Shown piece after piece: positions 51,060-59,579 of a stretch of 64,000 bases of DNA (position 1 is its first letter; every line of letters starts with the position of its first letter). The position numbers were made by a program, and so were the translations under genes. The notes beneath the pieces were generated by a model. The model saw only the letters and a program-made list of their open reading frames with translations, did no database searches and was not told the origin of the DNA. Source of the DNA: Geminicoccaceae bacterium (lineage in GTDB: Bacteria; Pseudomonadota; Alphaproteobacteria; Geminicoccales; Geminicoccaceae); NCBI GenBank assembly GCA_020638465.1, contig JACKIM010000001.1, forward strand, positions 1,930,501-1,994,500, given 5' to 3'.

Positions 51060-52550
51060 TCAGACAGCCTCCAGGTCCGGCTCCATCTGGTTTTCGATCC
51101 GTTGCTGCTGCTGCGGCGCAGCCATGTCCGGCAGCGAGGCCGCGGTCCGGGTCTGGCCGAGCAGCCGGTGGAGCTGGGCTGCAATATCCTCGTCGGATGA
51201 CAGCAGCATCGGCTGGATGCTGAAATGCGGCCGTGTCGCGCTGAACTCTTCCATGTCTGCCCGCAGCCGCGCCAGGACACGCTCGGCCACGTCAGTCGCC
51301 ATCCGCAGCGGCGACACCCGGTCTTCTCGGGCACCAGGCATGACGATCAGCTGTCCGTTGCCGCAATAGGTGGCAATATCGAACAGCGAGAGCGAATCCA
51401 GCAGGCTGGCCACCATCCGTTCCAGAAGTTCACCGGCAATCTCGTAGCCATGCTCCTGGGCAATGTCCCACAGGTCGTCGCAACGCAGCGCGAACACGGG
51501 GATCGGGTCCTGCTGCGCAGGTTTCCGGCACAGTTCGAGATAAGCCTGGAAGGTATCGCGGCTGACCGTTCCCCGGACATGCTCGTCCTTGCCTGCATCC
51601 TGGGGACTTGTGCCGGCGCGCAACATCTTGCGCCGGACAATGGCAACCTGTTGCCAGAAATGCAGTCGAAGGCGCATTTCCTCGATTGTCATCGAATTTG
51701 TGAAAACTTCCGAAATGCGATGATCTCTCATCCATTGGAACAGCCGTTCGCCATCGAGCAGCCGTTCGTCGACAAGGGCCAGTGGCAGCGGAGCGCTGCG
51801 ACGATCGCTGGCCTGCCAGTTCTCCAGATCCTGCAACGATGCCTCGTCGCTGGCGCTGACGATGATGATGTCCATCGGCTCGTGCCTCAGCATCTGCGAG
51901 GCGACATCGACCCTTTCGGCATGGCTGACCGATGTCTGGGCGAGAGCCTCGGCTGCAAGGACCTTGACCTGGGACGGACGGCCGATCAGCAGCACGCGAA
52001 CGGGTGCCGATCCCTTGCCGACGATGCCGGCGGTCCGGGGTGGCGGGTCGGCTGGCCGCAGCATGAGTTCTGCACGGTCGCGCATCATCACTTCATGGCG
52101 CGCCCGGGCAAGCATGGTCAAATGGCGAAGCTGGCGGCGCAGCCGGGCGTCATCCTGCAAGCCATGCCCGGCATGCATATCGTCGCATGCGCTGTCCGCC
52201 ATGGCGGCGGCACGCATGCGCACTGGAAAGCGGTCGGGATGAAAGGTCAGGACATCATCGAATCCGAGGGCAAGGGCCATGGCCATGGCGCCGCGGTCGT
52301 GGGCGGCGATGCAGGCGGCGGTAGCCTCACCCGGCCGACGGGACCGGCGCAGGCGCTCGCTCAGCGCATGCGGCGATGTCGTCCCGGTGATGACGAAAAG
52401 GCCGACAACCAGTTGCCCGCGAGAAGCGGCAGGGGTGGACCCGGCGATGGTCGAGCAGGTGAAATTCTGGCCATCCTGTTCGAGCCACTGCCCGATACCG
52501 GCGATCTCGACATCGTCACCAACCAACTCGATCAGCGCATCCGTTCGCAT
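51060..52550 (-). CDS. PleD-like protein with degenerate receivers and GGDEF domain
   Basis: The 496-residue protein has the layout of PleD: two receiver-like domains (about 1-130 and 180-300) and a C-terminal GGDEF-like domain (about 340-480). In the first receiver the place of the phospho-acceptor is in LVVGLFVITG, in the second in MDIIIVSAS; neither has the Asp. In the GGDEF domain the signature is YCGNGQLIVMPG, with CGNGQ in place of GGDEF, so no diguanylate cyclase activity is expected. It may bind partners or nucleotide as a dead homologue. GAAGGAGA lies before the ATG. The gene is followed by glgX after a 286-base gap. Confidence 0.75.
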   Translation of the reverse strand: MRTDALIELVGDDVEIAGIGQWLEQDGQNFTCSTIAGSTPAASRGQLVVGLFVITGTTSPHALSERLRRSRRPGEATAACIAAHDRGAMAMALALGFDDVLTFHPDRFPVRMRAAAMADSACDDMHAGHGLQDDARLRRQLRHLTMLARARHEVMMRDRAELMLRPADPPPRTAGIVGKGSAPVRVLLIGRPSQVKVLAAEALAQTSVSHAERVDVASQMLRHEPMDIIIVSASDEASLQDLENWQASDRRSAPLPLALVDERLLDGERLFQWMRDHRISEVFTNSMTIEEMRLRLHFWQQVAIVRRKMLRAGTSPQDAGKDEHVRGTVSRDTFQAYLELCRKPAQQDPIPVFALRCDDLWDIAQEHGYEIAGELLERMVASLLDSLSLFDIATYCGNGQLIVMPGAREDRVSPLRMATDVAERVLARLRADMEEFSATRPHFSIQPMLLSSDEDIAAQLHRLLGQTRTAASLPDMAAPQQQQRIENQMEPDLEAV

Positions 52551-52687
52551 TCGGTCTCCTTCCCCGGCAATGCATCCTTTATCTGTGGATGCTATTGGGC
52601 CGATCCGGACAGAATACGCCGAAAGGTTTTACATTTGGTTAGCGCGCGGGAAAGCAAGGCGTGCCGGCTCCGCGGCCGGGCATTCGC

Positions 52688-53317
52688 TCAGCGGGTGCCG
52701 TAGATCCGGTCGCCGGCGTCGCCAAGGCCGGGCAGGATATAGCCGTGGTCGTTGAGCTCACGGTCGACCGCGGCCGTGAAGACCGGTACATCGGGGTGGG
52801 CCGCGTGAAAGGTGCGCACACCCTCCGGGGCCGCAAGCAGGCAGGCCATCTTGATGTCGGTGGGGCCGCTCTCCTTGATCCGGTTCACAGCCGCGACCGC
52901 GGAATTGGCGGTCGCCAGCATCGGGTCGACGACCAGAACGGGCCGCTCCGAAATGTCCCCGGGAACCTTGTAGTAATATTCGACGGGCTCCAGCGTCTTC
53001 GGGTCGCGGTACAGGCCGATATGGCCGACACGGGCGGAGGGGATCAGGTCGAGCATGCCGTCGAGCAGGCCATTGCCGGCGCGCAGGATGGAGATGATGC
53101 ACAGCTTCTTGCCTGCCAGCATGCTGGCTTCCATCGTCTCCAGCGGGGTTTCGATCGACGTCGGCTGCAACGGCAGGTTCCGCGTGATCTCGTAGCACAA
53201 CAGCAGCGCCACCTCGCGCACGAGCTGACGGAACTCGGTGGTCGATGTCTCCTTGCGCCGCATGAGGGTGAGCTTGTGCTGGACCAGCGGATGATCGACG
53301 ACGGTGAGTTCGGGCAT
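52688..53317 (-). CDS. upp: Uracil phosphoribosyltransferase
   Basis: The 209-residue enzyme turns uracil and PRPP into UMP. The PRPP loop is LVVDPMLATANSAVAAVNRI (about 129-148). The N-terminus VVDHPLVQHKLTLMRRKETS, ISILRAGNGLLDGML, the uracil-binding DHGYILPGLGDAGDRIYGT at the C-terminus and the VEYYYKVP loop are those of Upp. It lies 76 bases downstream of a DUF1688 (URC4/Urg3) gene on the same strand, which suggests a role in the URC uracil degradation route as well as, or instead of, simple salvage. Confidence 0.96.
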   Translation of the reverse strand: MPELTVVDHPLVQHKLTLMRRKETSTTEFRQLVREVALLLCYEITRNLPLQPTSIETPLETMEASMLAGKKLCIISILRAGNGLLDGMLDLIPSARVGHIGLYRDPKTLEPVEYYYKVPGDISERPVLVVDPMLATANSAVAAVNRIKESGPTDIKMACLLAAPEGVRTFHAAHPDVPVFTAAVDRELNDHGYILPGLGDAGDRIYGTR

Positions 53318-53393
53318 GGCAGACTCTCAGGCGGAGGGCGGAAGGGACGAGGCAACCGGAATGCCCGAAGGCCCTCGGTCAACCGCCGAAGGT

Positions 53394-54473
53394 TTAGAAG
53401 ACGGCGCCGGCAATGGCAATTGTTGCGCTGGCCTGATCGCCGGCGGAGCGGCCGGCGCGCTCGTGGGCGAGGGTGTCGATGCCGTGCAGGAGGTAGACGG
53501 TGGGAAGCTGCTCGACCGAAATGTCGAGAATGGAACGCACCCTGTCCGCCAGCCTGTCGATCAGGGCCGTCACCAGGCAGCGCAACTCGATGACAATGTC
53601 GGAGCCGGGTGGATGGATGAGACGGGAGACGGCGGCATGGCGCGGCCGGATGATGTGCAGGGCCAGCATCTGGTTGCAGCGCTCCCGGGTGGCCGGTGCC
53701 GGCATCGTGTTCAATCCCCGCAGTTCGCGGCCCGATTCGGCCAGCGGCCCGACCAGGTCCAGCATCAGTTCCTGCAGGAATGCGTGAAACGGGATCAGCC
53801 CGGGCATTGGATTGCCAATGGCAACACCCTCCATGCGCCAGATATCGCCAAGCGGTTTGCCGCCCATGAGTACGCTGCTGGCAGTGAGCGCCTGGCCGAC
53901 AGGTTGCAGAAGGCGCATCAGCGAATGGGTATCCAGGTCATGCGGAAGGTGATCGAACAGGACACCGAAGCGTGCGTGCGTGCCAAACAGTTCGGGATGT
54001 TCTTCCAGCGTGTTGCGCAGCCGGGCGACGACCGGCCGCAACTGCTCGTCATCGGTGGCTTGCAGGCCATTGGCATCGACCCAGGGCATGCGCCGGTCGC
54101 CGGCATAGCGCCCCTCCAGCAGATGACGGGCGCCGGCGGCAAAGTCGCGCCGGTCAGGAAAGCGGATGCGCTCGATCAGCCAGGCCAGAGCCAGGTCGAA
54201 GCCGGTGCGCGATCGCTCGGCCGCGTCCGCACCTGCAAGCCGTTCCGCGAGCTGGTCCAGCAGGTCGGGAGCCTGTTCGGCCAGGTGCCACCATCCATTG
54301 CCCAGGGGCAGCGAATCATGTCCGTGGCGTTCGGCCAGCGTGGTCGCCACTGCACCGAGCGCATTGGTCTCGATCTCGAAATGCTCGCTGCCGTGCCGTT
54401 CGATGCGGGCAAGCACCGACCATGCGCGGTCGCGTACCTCGTCCAGTCCGAGATTCGCCTGCGATTCGGCCAA
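53394..54473 (-). CDS. URC4/Urg3 family protein (DUF1688)
   Basis: The 359-residue protein matches DUF1688, which includes yeast Urc4 and fungal Urg3 of the URC pathway of uracil breakdown. Recognisable blocks are WSVLARIERHGSEHFEIE, LPLGNGWWHLAEQAPDLLD, GRYAGDRRMPWVDANGLQA and DIWRMEGVAIGNPMPGLIPF (about 220-240), with HKLSQW-like FHAFLQELMLDLVGPL after it. Its chemical reaction is not firmly known. Translation probably starts at a TTG (54473) preceded by GAGGAG about eight bases upstream; an upstream extension of 43 codons lacks family likeness. It is followed by upp. Confidence 0.88.
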   Translation of the reverse strand: MAESQANLGLDEVRDRAWSVLARIERHGSEHFEIETNALGAVATTLAERHGHDSLPLGNGWWHLAEQAPDLLDQLAERLAGADAAERSRTGFDLALAWLIERIRFPDRRDFAAGARHLLEGRYAGDRRMPWVDANGLQATDDEQLRPVVARLRNTLEEHPELFGTHARFGVLFDHLPHDLDTHSLMRLLQPVGQALTASSVLMGGKPLGDIWRMEGVAIGNPMPGLIPFHAFLQELMLDLVGPLAESGRELRGLNTMPAPATRERCNQMLALHIIRPRHAAVSRLIHPPGSDIVIELRCLVTALIDRLADRVRSILDISVEQLPTVYLLHGIDTLAHERAGRSAGDQASATIAIAGAVF

Positions 54474-54682
54474 ACCGTTCTCTCCTCGACCCTGTTTGCA
54501 ATACCATTGTCGCCGTGCCCCATGGATCATGCAAGCGACACGCGGTATCAGCCTCCCGGTAGGGTTGTCGCGCTCACGGTCTTGACGAAAGATCAATGGC
54601 ATGCGTCAAGGTTCCATGATCGCTCTCTCTGGGGTAGAGCCCTATTGTGTGGGTGGACAAGCCGTTGCGAAGGGAAATCCGG

Positions 54683-54847
54683 ATGCCGGGTATGACCAGG
54701 AGGAGAATGCTGACGAGGATTGCCGGCCTGCTGGGACTTTCGGCTATCGCACCCATGCTGCTTCGCAAGGTGCCGTCATGCCGCTTTGTCTTCGTTGACG
54801 GCTGGATCCTGCGGGCGGACGACTTCGAACGATTGGACCGGCCTTGA
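54683..54847 (+). CDS. Tiny protein with Tat-like leader, before the GMC gene
   Basis: The 54-residue reading frame starts MPGMTRRRMLTRIAGLLGLS, a twin-arginine-like leader with a hydrophobic stretch (about 9-24), and leaves only about 28 residues beyond it, with the core RFVFVDGWILRADDFERL. AAGGGA lies eight bases before the ATG at 54683. Its stop overlaps the TTG start of the GMC oxidoreductase (TTGA), a sign of coupling. It could be an export escort or a small subunit for that enzyme; that is inference. I do not recognise a named family. Confidence 0.55.
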   Translation: MPGMTRRRMLTRIAGLLGLSAIAPMLLRKVPSCRFVFVDGWILRADDFERLDRP

Positions 54848-56385
54848 TTCTCGACGCCGAAACCGACGAGGCGAGGGCGGCAGCATCCGGCCGTCGTTTC
54901 GACATCGCCATCTGCGGTGCGGGACCCGCAGGGATCACCTTGGCGCTTGCACTGGCCGAATCCGGTCTCGAAGTCGCTTTGCTGGAGGGCGGCGGCCTCG
55001 AATATCTCGACAAGTCGCAGGAACTGTACAAGGGCGAGAATGGCGGTCTCGACTATTTCGATCTCGATATCGTCAGGGTCAGACAGTTCGGCGGATCGAC
55101 CAATCACTGGGGAGGATGGATCCGGGCACTCGACGGCGATGACTTCGGGGCACGTCGGCAGGTGCCGATGTCGGGCTGGCCGATCACCAAGGCCGATCTC
55201 GACGTTTATGCCGACAGGGCCCGGTCGATCCTCGATGTTTCACAGGGCGAATCCGTGGGTAATCCCGACGAGCCGCTCGGCCACACTTTCGAGGGCATGC
55301 AAAGTGCGGGCTTCATTGTCACCGATGCGGTGCGCTTTGCGGAGAAATATGTCGAGGACATTCGCAAATCGGAGCGGATCCGGCTGTTCCTGCATTGCAA
55401 TGTCATCGACATGACGCTGGCGGACAATCTTGCCGCTGCGCAGAGCGTCACTTGCGCGTCCTACGAGCGACCGGATCGCTTCACGATCGGGGCCGAGCGC
55501 TTCGTGGTCGCCATGGGCGGAATCGAAAATCCCCGCTTCCTGCTGAATGCCAGCAGGCAGATTTCGACAGGTATAGGCAATGAGCGCGATCTGGTAGGTC
55601 GTTACTTTGCCGAACATCCCGATGTGTGGGTGGGCTTCTATCTGGTAAGGCCCGACCTGCCGTCCTATCCCGGGCCATCCTTCCTCGTTCCGGATGCGCA
55701 ATGGACGGCAATGCGGCGGACCCTGCGCTATTGCCTTGCCGTGGGTGAGCACAAGGAAGAGTCGAGCTGGTCGATGGCGACGCTGAAGGCGAGGCTCGAG
55801 CACTGGGCCTGCAAGTCGGACTGGACGCTGTCGATCGTGCATCTGCTGCGTTCGGGCATGAAGGCCGGGCAGGCACTGTGTACCGACGATCTCGAAACCA
55901 TCGACGGTCTGCCCGGAGCGGGCAATCTGCGCATCTTCACCGAGCAGGCGCCGAATGCGGAAAGCCGCGTGATGCTGGCGGGCAGCGAAGACCGGTTCGG
56001 CCTGCGCCGCGCCAGACTCGAATGGAACCTGGCACCCCTGGATTTTCACACCATGCGCGAGGCGGTCAGGAGCTTTGGCGAGGAACTCGCCATGGCCGAT
56101 CTGGGCCGGGTGCGCATGGCGGACTGGCTGAGGGCCGACGAGCCGGAGTTTCCGTCCACGCTCACGGATCGGGTCGCCCATCATCATCATTTGTGTACGA
56201 CCAGAATGGCGGACGATCCCCAGTTCGGGGTCGTCGACAGGAATTGCAAGGTGTTCGGTATTGCCAACCTTTATATTGCCGGTTCGAGCAATTTCACCAC
56301 GGGTGGATATGCCAACCCGACTTTCACCATCATACAACTGACATTGCGGCTGGCGGATCACCTGCGCGCGCAGGCGGGGCGATGA
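54844..56385 (+). CDS. GMC-family FAD-dependent oxidoreductase
   Basis: The 513-residue flavoprotein has an N-terminal FAD-binding fold (FDIAICGAGPAGITLALALA, about 19-38), FGGSTNHWGGWIRALDGDDF near residue 86, and the GMC C-terminal domain with the catalytic His in HHHHLCTTRMADDP and the FAD-closing ANLYIAGSSNFTTGGYANPT (about 474-493). Such enzymes oxidise alcohols or sugars. The usual HxxGTxRM has Cys for Gly. It has no signal peptide of its own. The TTG start overlaps the tiny upstream gene and the stop overlaps the M24 peptidase start (ATGA). It is related to the membrane-bound gluconate/sorbitol dehydrogenase type more than to choline dehydrogenase. Confidence 0.85.
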   Translation: MILDAETDEARAAASGRRFDIAICGAGPAGITLALALAESGLEVALLEGGGLEYLDKSQELYKGENGGLDYFDLDIVRVRQFGGSTNHWGGWIRALDGDDFGARRQVPMSGWPITKADLDVYADRARSILDVSQGESVGNPDEPLGHTFEGMQSAGFIVTDAVRFAEKYVEDIRKSERIRLFLHCNVIDMTLADNLAAAQSVTCASYERPDRFTIGAERFVVAMGGIENPRFLLNASRQISTGIGNERDLVGRYFAEHPDVWVGFYLVRPDLPSYPGPSFLVPDAQWTAMRRTLRYCLAVGEHKEESSWSMATLKARLEHWACKSDWTLSIVHLLRSGMKAGQALCTDDLETIDGLPGAGNLRIFTEQAPNAESRVMLAGSEDRFGLRRARLEWNLAPLDFHTMREAVRSFGEELAMADLGRVRMADWLRADEPEFPSTLTDRVAHHHHLCTTRMADDPQFGVVDRNCKVFGIANLYIAGSSNFTTGGYANPTFTIIQLTLRLADHLRAQAGR

Positions 56386-57542
56386 GCCGGGGGCCGGGCC
56401 GCGACGAACTCGTCACCCGGTGTGGCAGGACACAGGCGCTGATGGAGGCCATGGGGCTCGACCTGCTGTTGGCGACCACCGAACCCGAGGTTCGCTATCT
56501 CACGGGTTTTCGCACTCCGTTCTGGCAGAGCCCGACCCGTCCCTGGTTCGTGCTGCTGCCGCTACGTGGAGCGCCGCACGCCGTCATTCCCGCCATCGGC
56601 GAAGTGTGCATGGAGCGCTGCTATACCGCCTCGATCCGGAGCTGGCCTTCGCCGGCTCCCGAGGACGAGGGGGTTACCCTGCTGGCGGCGACGATCAACG
56701 AACTCGTCAGCGGCCGGTGCCGGGTCGGTCTCGCCATGGGTCCGGAGACCCATCTTCGTATGCCACTTGGCGACTTCGCGACGCTCAAGGCGCTGCTGCC
56801 CGGCGTGATATGGCGCGATGCCACGCGGATCTGGCGCCAATTGCGCATGGTCAAGAGCGAGCGCGAGATCGCGTGCATCCGCGAGGCAGGACAGCGAACC
56901 TGCGACGCCTTCGAGGCGCTGGGGGCGTATCTGGAGCCGGGGCTGAGCGAGATCGAGATCTTTCGCCGAATGCGGATCGAAGCCCTGCAAGCGGGCGTTG
57001 ACGACGTTCCCTATCTGGTCGGCGGTGCCGGCAGGGGCGGCTATGGCGACATCATCTCGCTGCCCACGTCGCGGCCTGTCGGAACCGGTGACGTCCTTGT
57101 TCTCGACGTCGGGGCGACGTTCGATGGCTACCATTGCGATTTCGACCGGAACTTTGCCGTTGGCCAGCCCGATGCCGCGGTCAGTGAAGCCTATCGGCAG
57201 GTTCATGAGGCGCTGGATGCCGGACTGGAGGCGGTGCGGCCCGGTGCCAGCTGTGCCGATCTGCATCGGGTCATGTCGACTGTGCTCCGCGGTCGGGGTG
57301 GCGGTCGCGATGCGGGCAATGTCGGCCGGCTCGGCCATGGCATCGGCATGCAACTGACCGAGTGGCCGTCGATCACGGACACGGACGATACCGTTCTCGA
57401 AGTCGGCATGGTTCTCGCCCTTGAGCCCGGCCTCGTCTTCAGTGGTGACAGGGCCATGGTCCATGAAGAGAATATCGTTGTCAGGGACCAGGGTGCGGAA
57501 CTGCTGACCCGCCGCGCGCCACCGGTCATCCCGGTGATCTGA
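56382..57542 (+). CDS. M24 family metallopeptidase (Xaa-Pro peptidase/creatinase-like)
   Basis: The 386-residue protein has an N-terminal creatinase-type domain (about 1-140) and a C-terminal pita-bread domain. The metal ligands are two Asp in VLDVGATFDGYHCDFDRNF (about 228-246), His in GRLGHGIGMQL, Glu in LALEPGLVF and Glu in VHEENIVV. All five are present, so it is probably active. Relatives split Xaa-Pro peptides, creatine or N-acetylated diaminobutyrate (DoeA). The TRAP transporter genes that follow suggest a carboxylic or zwitterionic substrate taken up from outside. It is coupled to the GMC gene. Confidence 0.87.
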   Translation: MSRGPGRDELVTRCGRTQALMEAMGLDLLLATTEPEVRYLTGFRTPFWQSPTRPWFVLLPLRGAPHAVIPAIGEVCMERCYTASIRSWPSPAPEDEGVTLLAATINELVSGRCRVGLAMGPETHLRMPLGDFATLKALLPGVIWRDATRIWRQLRMVKSEREIACIREAGQRTCDAFEALGAYLEPGLSEIEIFRRMRIEALQAGVDDVPYLVGGAGRGGYGDIISLPTSRPVGTGDVLVLDVGATFDGYHCDFDRNFAVGQPDAAVSEAYRQVHEALDAGLEAVRPGASCADLHRVMSTVLRGRGGGRDAGNVGRLGHGIGMQLTEWPSITDTDDTVLEVGMVLALEPGLVFSGDRAMVHEENIVVRDQGAELLTRRAPPVIPVI

Positions 57543-57624
57543 CCCGTCACTGTCATCCGTCCTTTGGTCGCCTGTCCCATGCGTGCTATGGCTGTCCCGA
57601 TAAATCCGGGGAGGACCAGCCCAT

Positions 57625-58185
57625 ATGCAAGCCATTGCCGGGGCCATCCATGTGCTTGCGTCAATCAACAAGGCCGTTTCGGCCGTCGCCAGGGTCGTGA
57701 GCCTGTCGCTGATGGGGATCATGCTGGCGATCATGGTCACGGCCGTGTTCTTTCGCTATGTGCTGAACGATTCGCTGACCTGGTCGGAAGACGTATTGTT
57801 GATGATGGCCATCTGGATGACGTTCTGCGTCGCTCCGATCGCTTATCGTGTCGGTTCCAACGTGTCGCTCGACACGCTCGCCAGTCGTCTTCATGGGCGC
57901 GTCGCCCATGGGCTCGGGTTCATGACCCATCTGCTGATCCTGCTCCTGCTGGTCTTCCTCGCTATCCAGACGATCGGCTTCATCCAGCGTGGCTGGCAGA
58001 TTCGCGCCAACACGGTGCCGATCCAGATGGCCTGGATCTACATGATCATGCCGGCTGCGTTCATTGCGATGATCCTTGCCGGCATGGAGCGGGGATTGCG
58101 GGATCTGGTCGGTATTATCGATCCGCTCGATGAACTGGCGATACCGCCGCAGCCTTCGGCGGACATGCAGGTGGCGGAGGATTGA
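57625..58185 (+). CDS. TRAP transporter small membrane subunit (DctQ)
   Basis: The 186-residue protein has four membrane helices (about 28-50, 57-75, 96-118 and 135-158) and the DctQ marks FFRYVLNDSLTWSEDVLLMMAIW and IAYRVGSNVSLD (the first read in pieces). It stabilises the large subunit of a sodium-driven tripartite transporter for organic acids. It lies 82 bases after the M24 gene and four bases before the large subunit gene. No DctP binding protein gene is in the window. Confidence 0.9.
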   Translation: MQAIAGAIHVLASINKAVSAVARVVSLSLMGIMLAIMVTAVFFRYVLNDSLTWSEDVLLMMAIWMTFCVAPIAYRVGSNVSLDTLASRLHGRVAHGLGFMTHLLILLLLVFLAIQTIGFIQRGWQIRANTVPIQMAWIYMIMPAAFIAMILAGMERGLRDLVGIIDPLDELAIPPQPSADMQVAED

Positions 58186-58189
58186 GGCC

Positions 58190-59479
58190 ATGTCGATTGC
58201 CTTTTTCTGGCTCTTCCTCGTCTTCATGGCCATCGGCATTCCCGTGGTGTTCGTGCTGCTGCTCGCGCCGGGCATCAGCCTGTTCCTCGATGGCAAGATG
58301 GCGCTCTATCCCCAGCTTTTGAGCCGTCTCTACAACGGTATGTACAGCTTCCCGCTCATGGCCATTCCCTTCTTCATCCTGGCCGGCGAGCTGATGAACT
58401 CGGGGGGAATCACGCGCAGCCTGGTGCTGTTTGCGCAGAGCCTCATCGGTCACGTGCGCGGTGGCCTGGCGCAGGTGAACATTCTCTCCTCGATCCTGTT
58501 CGCCGGATTGTCGGGATCGGCGGTGGCGGATACGTCGGCCCTCGGTTCGATGCTGATTCCGGCGATGGAAAAGCAGGGTTACACGCGCCGTTTCGCTGCC
58601 GCCGTGACTGCGGCTTCCTCGGTGATCGGTCCGATCATTCCACCATCGGGGATCATGATCATCTATGCCTTCATCATCAAGGAAGTATCACCAGCGGGAC
58701 TGTTTGCGGCCGGCATCGTTCCCGGGTTGCTGGTAGGTGTCGGGCTGATGCTGGTCACCGCCCATCTGGCCAGGAAACGCAACTATCCGGTGGCCGCGCG
58801 CAAGGCCACATGGCCGGAGCGGGGGCGGGCGCTGAGGGAGGCCTTCTGGCCGCTGTTGACTCCCATCATCATCCTCGGGGGCATCCTGGGAGGGATCTTC
58901 ACGCCCACCGAGGCTGCCGGCGCGGCTGCTGGTTATGCGCTCGTGCTGTCGCTCTTCGTGCTGCGCACGGTGTCCTTCAGCGAATTGCCGGCCGTTCTGT
59001 TCCGGGCGGCCATGGCATCGGGAGTCATCATGCTGCTGGTAGGAGCGGCGGTATCCTTCGCCTGGGTGGTCACGATCTCGGGAGCGCCGCGGGTCATGAC
59101 CCAGTTCGTCCTGTCGATCTCGGATAATCCCTATATCCTGCTGTTCCTCATCAACCTCCTGCTGCTGTTCATCGGCATGTTTCTCGATGCAGGACCGGCC
59201 ATTCTGATTCTCGGCCCCATCCTCTCGCCGATCATGGCCCGGCTCGGTGTCGAACCCTTGCACTTTGCCATCGTCATGTGCGTGAATGTCACGGTTGGTC
59301 TGGCGACTCCGCCCATGGGTCTCGTTCTGTTCACGGCAGCCTCGATCAGCCGGGAGAAGGCCGAGGCGATCGCCTGGGAAATGCTGCCGTTCCTGGCCGT
59401 CGAGGTCGCGGTCATTTTCCTGATCACCTTCATTCCGGCACTTTCGCTGACCGTTCCCCGTTTGCTGGGCTTCGCCTGA
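58190..59479 (+). CDS. TRAP transporter large membrane subunit (DctM)
   Basis: The 429-residue protein has about 12 membrane helices and the DctM patterns FPLMAIPFFILAGELMNSGG (about 47-66), GLSGSAVADTSALGSMLIPAM, GPIIPPSGIMIIYAF, FTPTEAAGAAAGYAL and NVTVGLATPPMGLVLF. It carries the substrate, usually an organic acid, together with sodium. The ATG at 58190 follows GGCGGAGG and lies just after the small subunit gene. With the M24 peptidase and GMC genes it forms an uptake-and-degradation set. Confidence 0.92.
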   Translation: MSIAFFWLFLVFMAIGIPVVFVLLLAPGISLFLDGKMALYPQLLSRLYNGMYSFPLMAIPFFILAGELMNSGGITRSLVLFAQSLIGHVRGGLAQVNILSSILFAGLSGSAVADTSALGSMLIPAMEKQGYTRRFAAAVTAASSVIGPIIPPSGIMIIYAFIIKEVSPAGLFAAGIVPGLLVGVGLMLVTAHLARKRNYPVAARKATWPERGRALREAFWPLLTPIIILGGILGGIFTPTEAAGAAAGYALVLSLFVLRTVSFSELPAVLFRAAMASGVIMLLVGAAVSFAWVVTISGAPRVMTQFVLSISDNPYILLFLINLLLLFIGMFLDAGPAILILGPILSPIMARLGVEPLHFAIVMCVNVTVGLATPPMGLVLFTAASISREKAEAIAWEMLPFLAVEVAVIFLITFIPALSLTVPRLLGFA

Positions 59480-59579
59480 GGCAAGGCCGGCCGTCACACC
59501 GTCAACCCGCTGTTAACCCGGGCCGGGTAGTCTCGCATCCGTTCATGCCATTTTCCATGACGATCGGGGCGAGCCGTCC

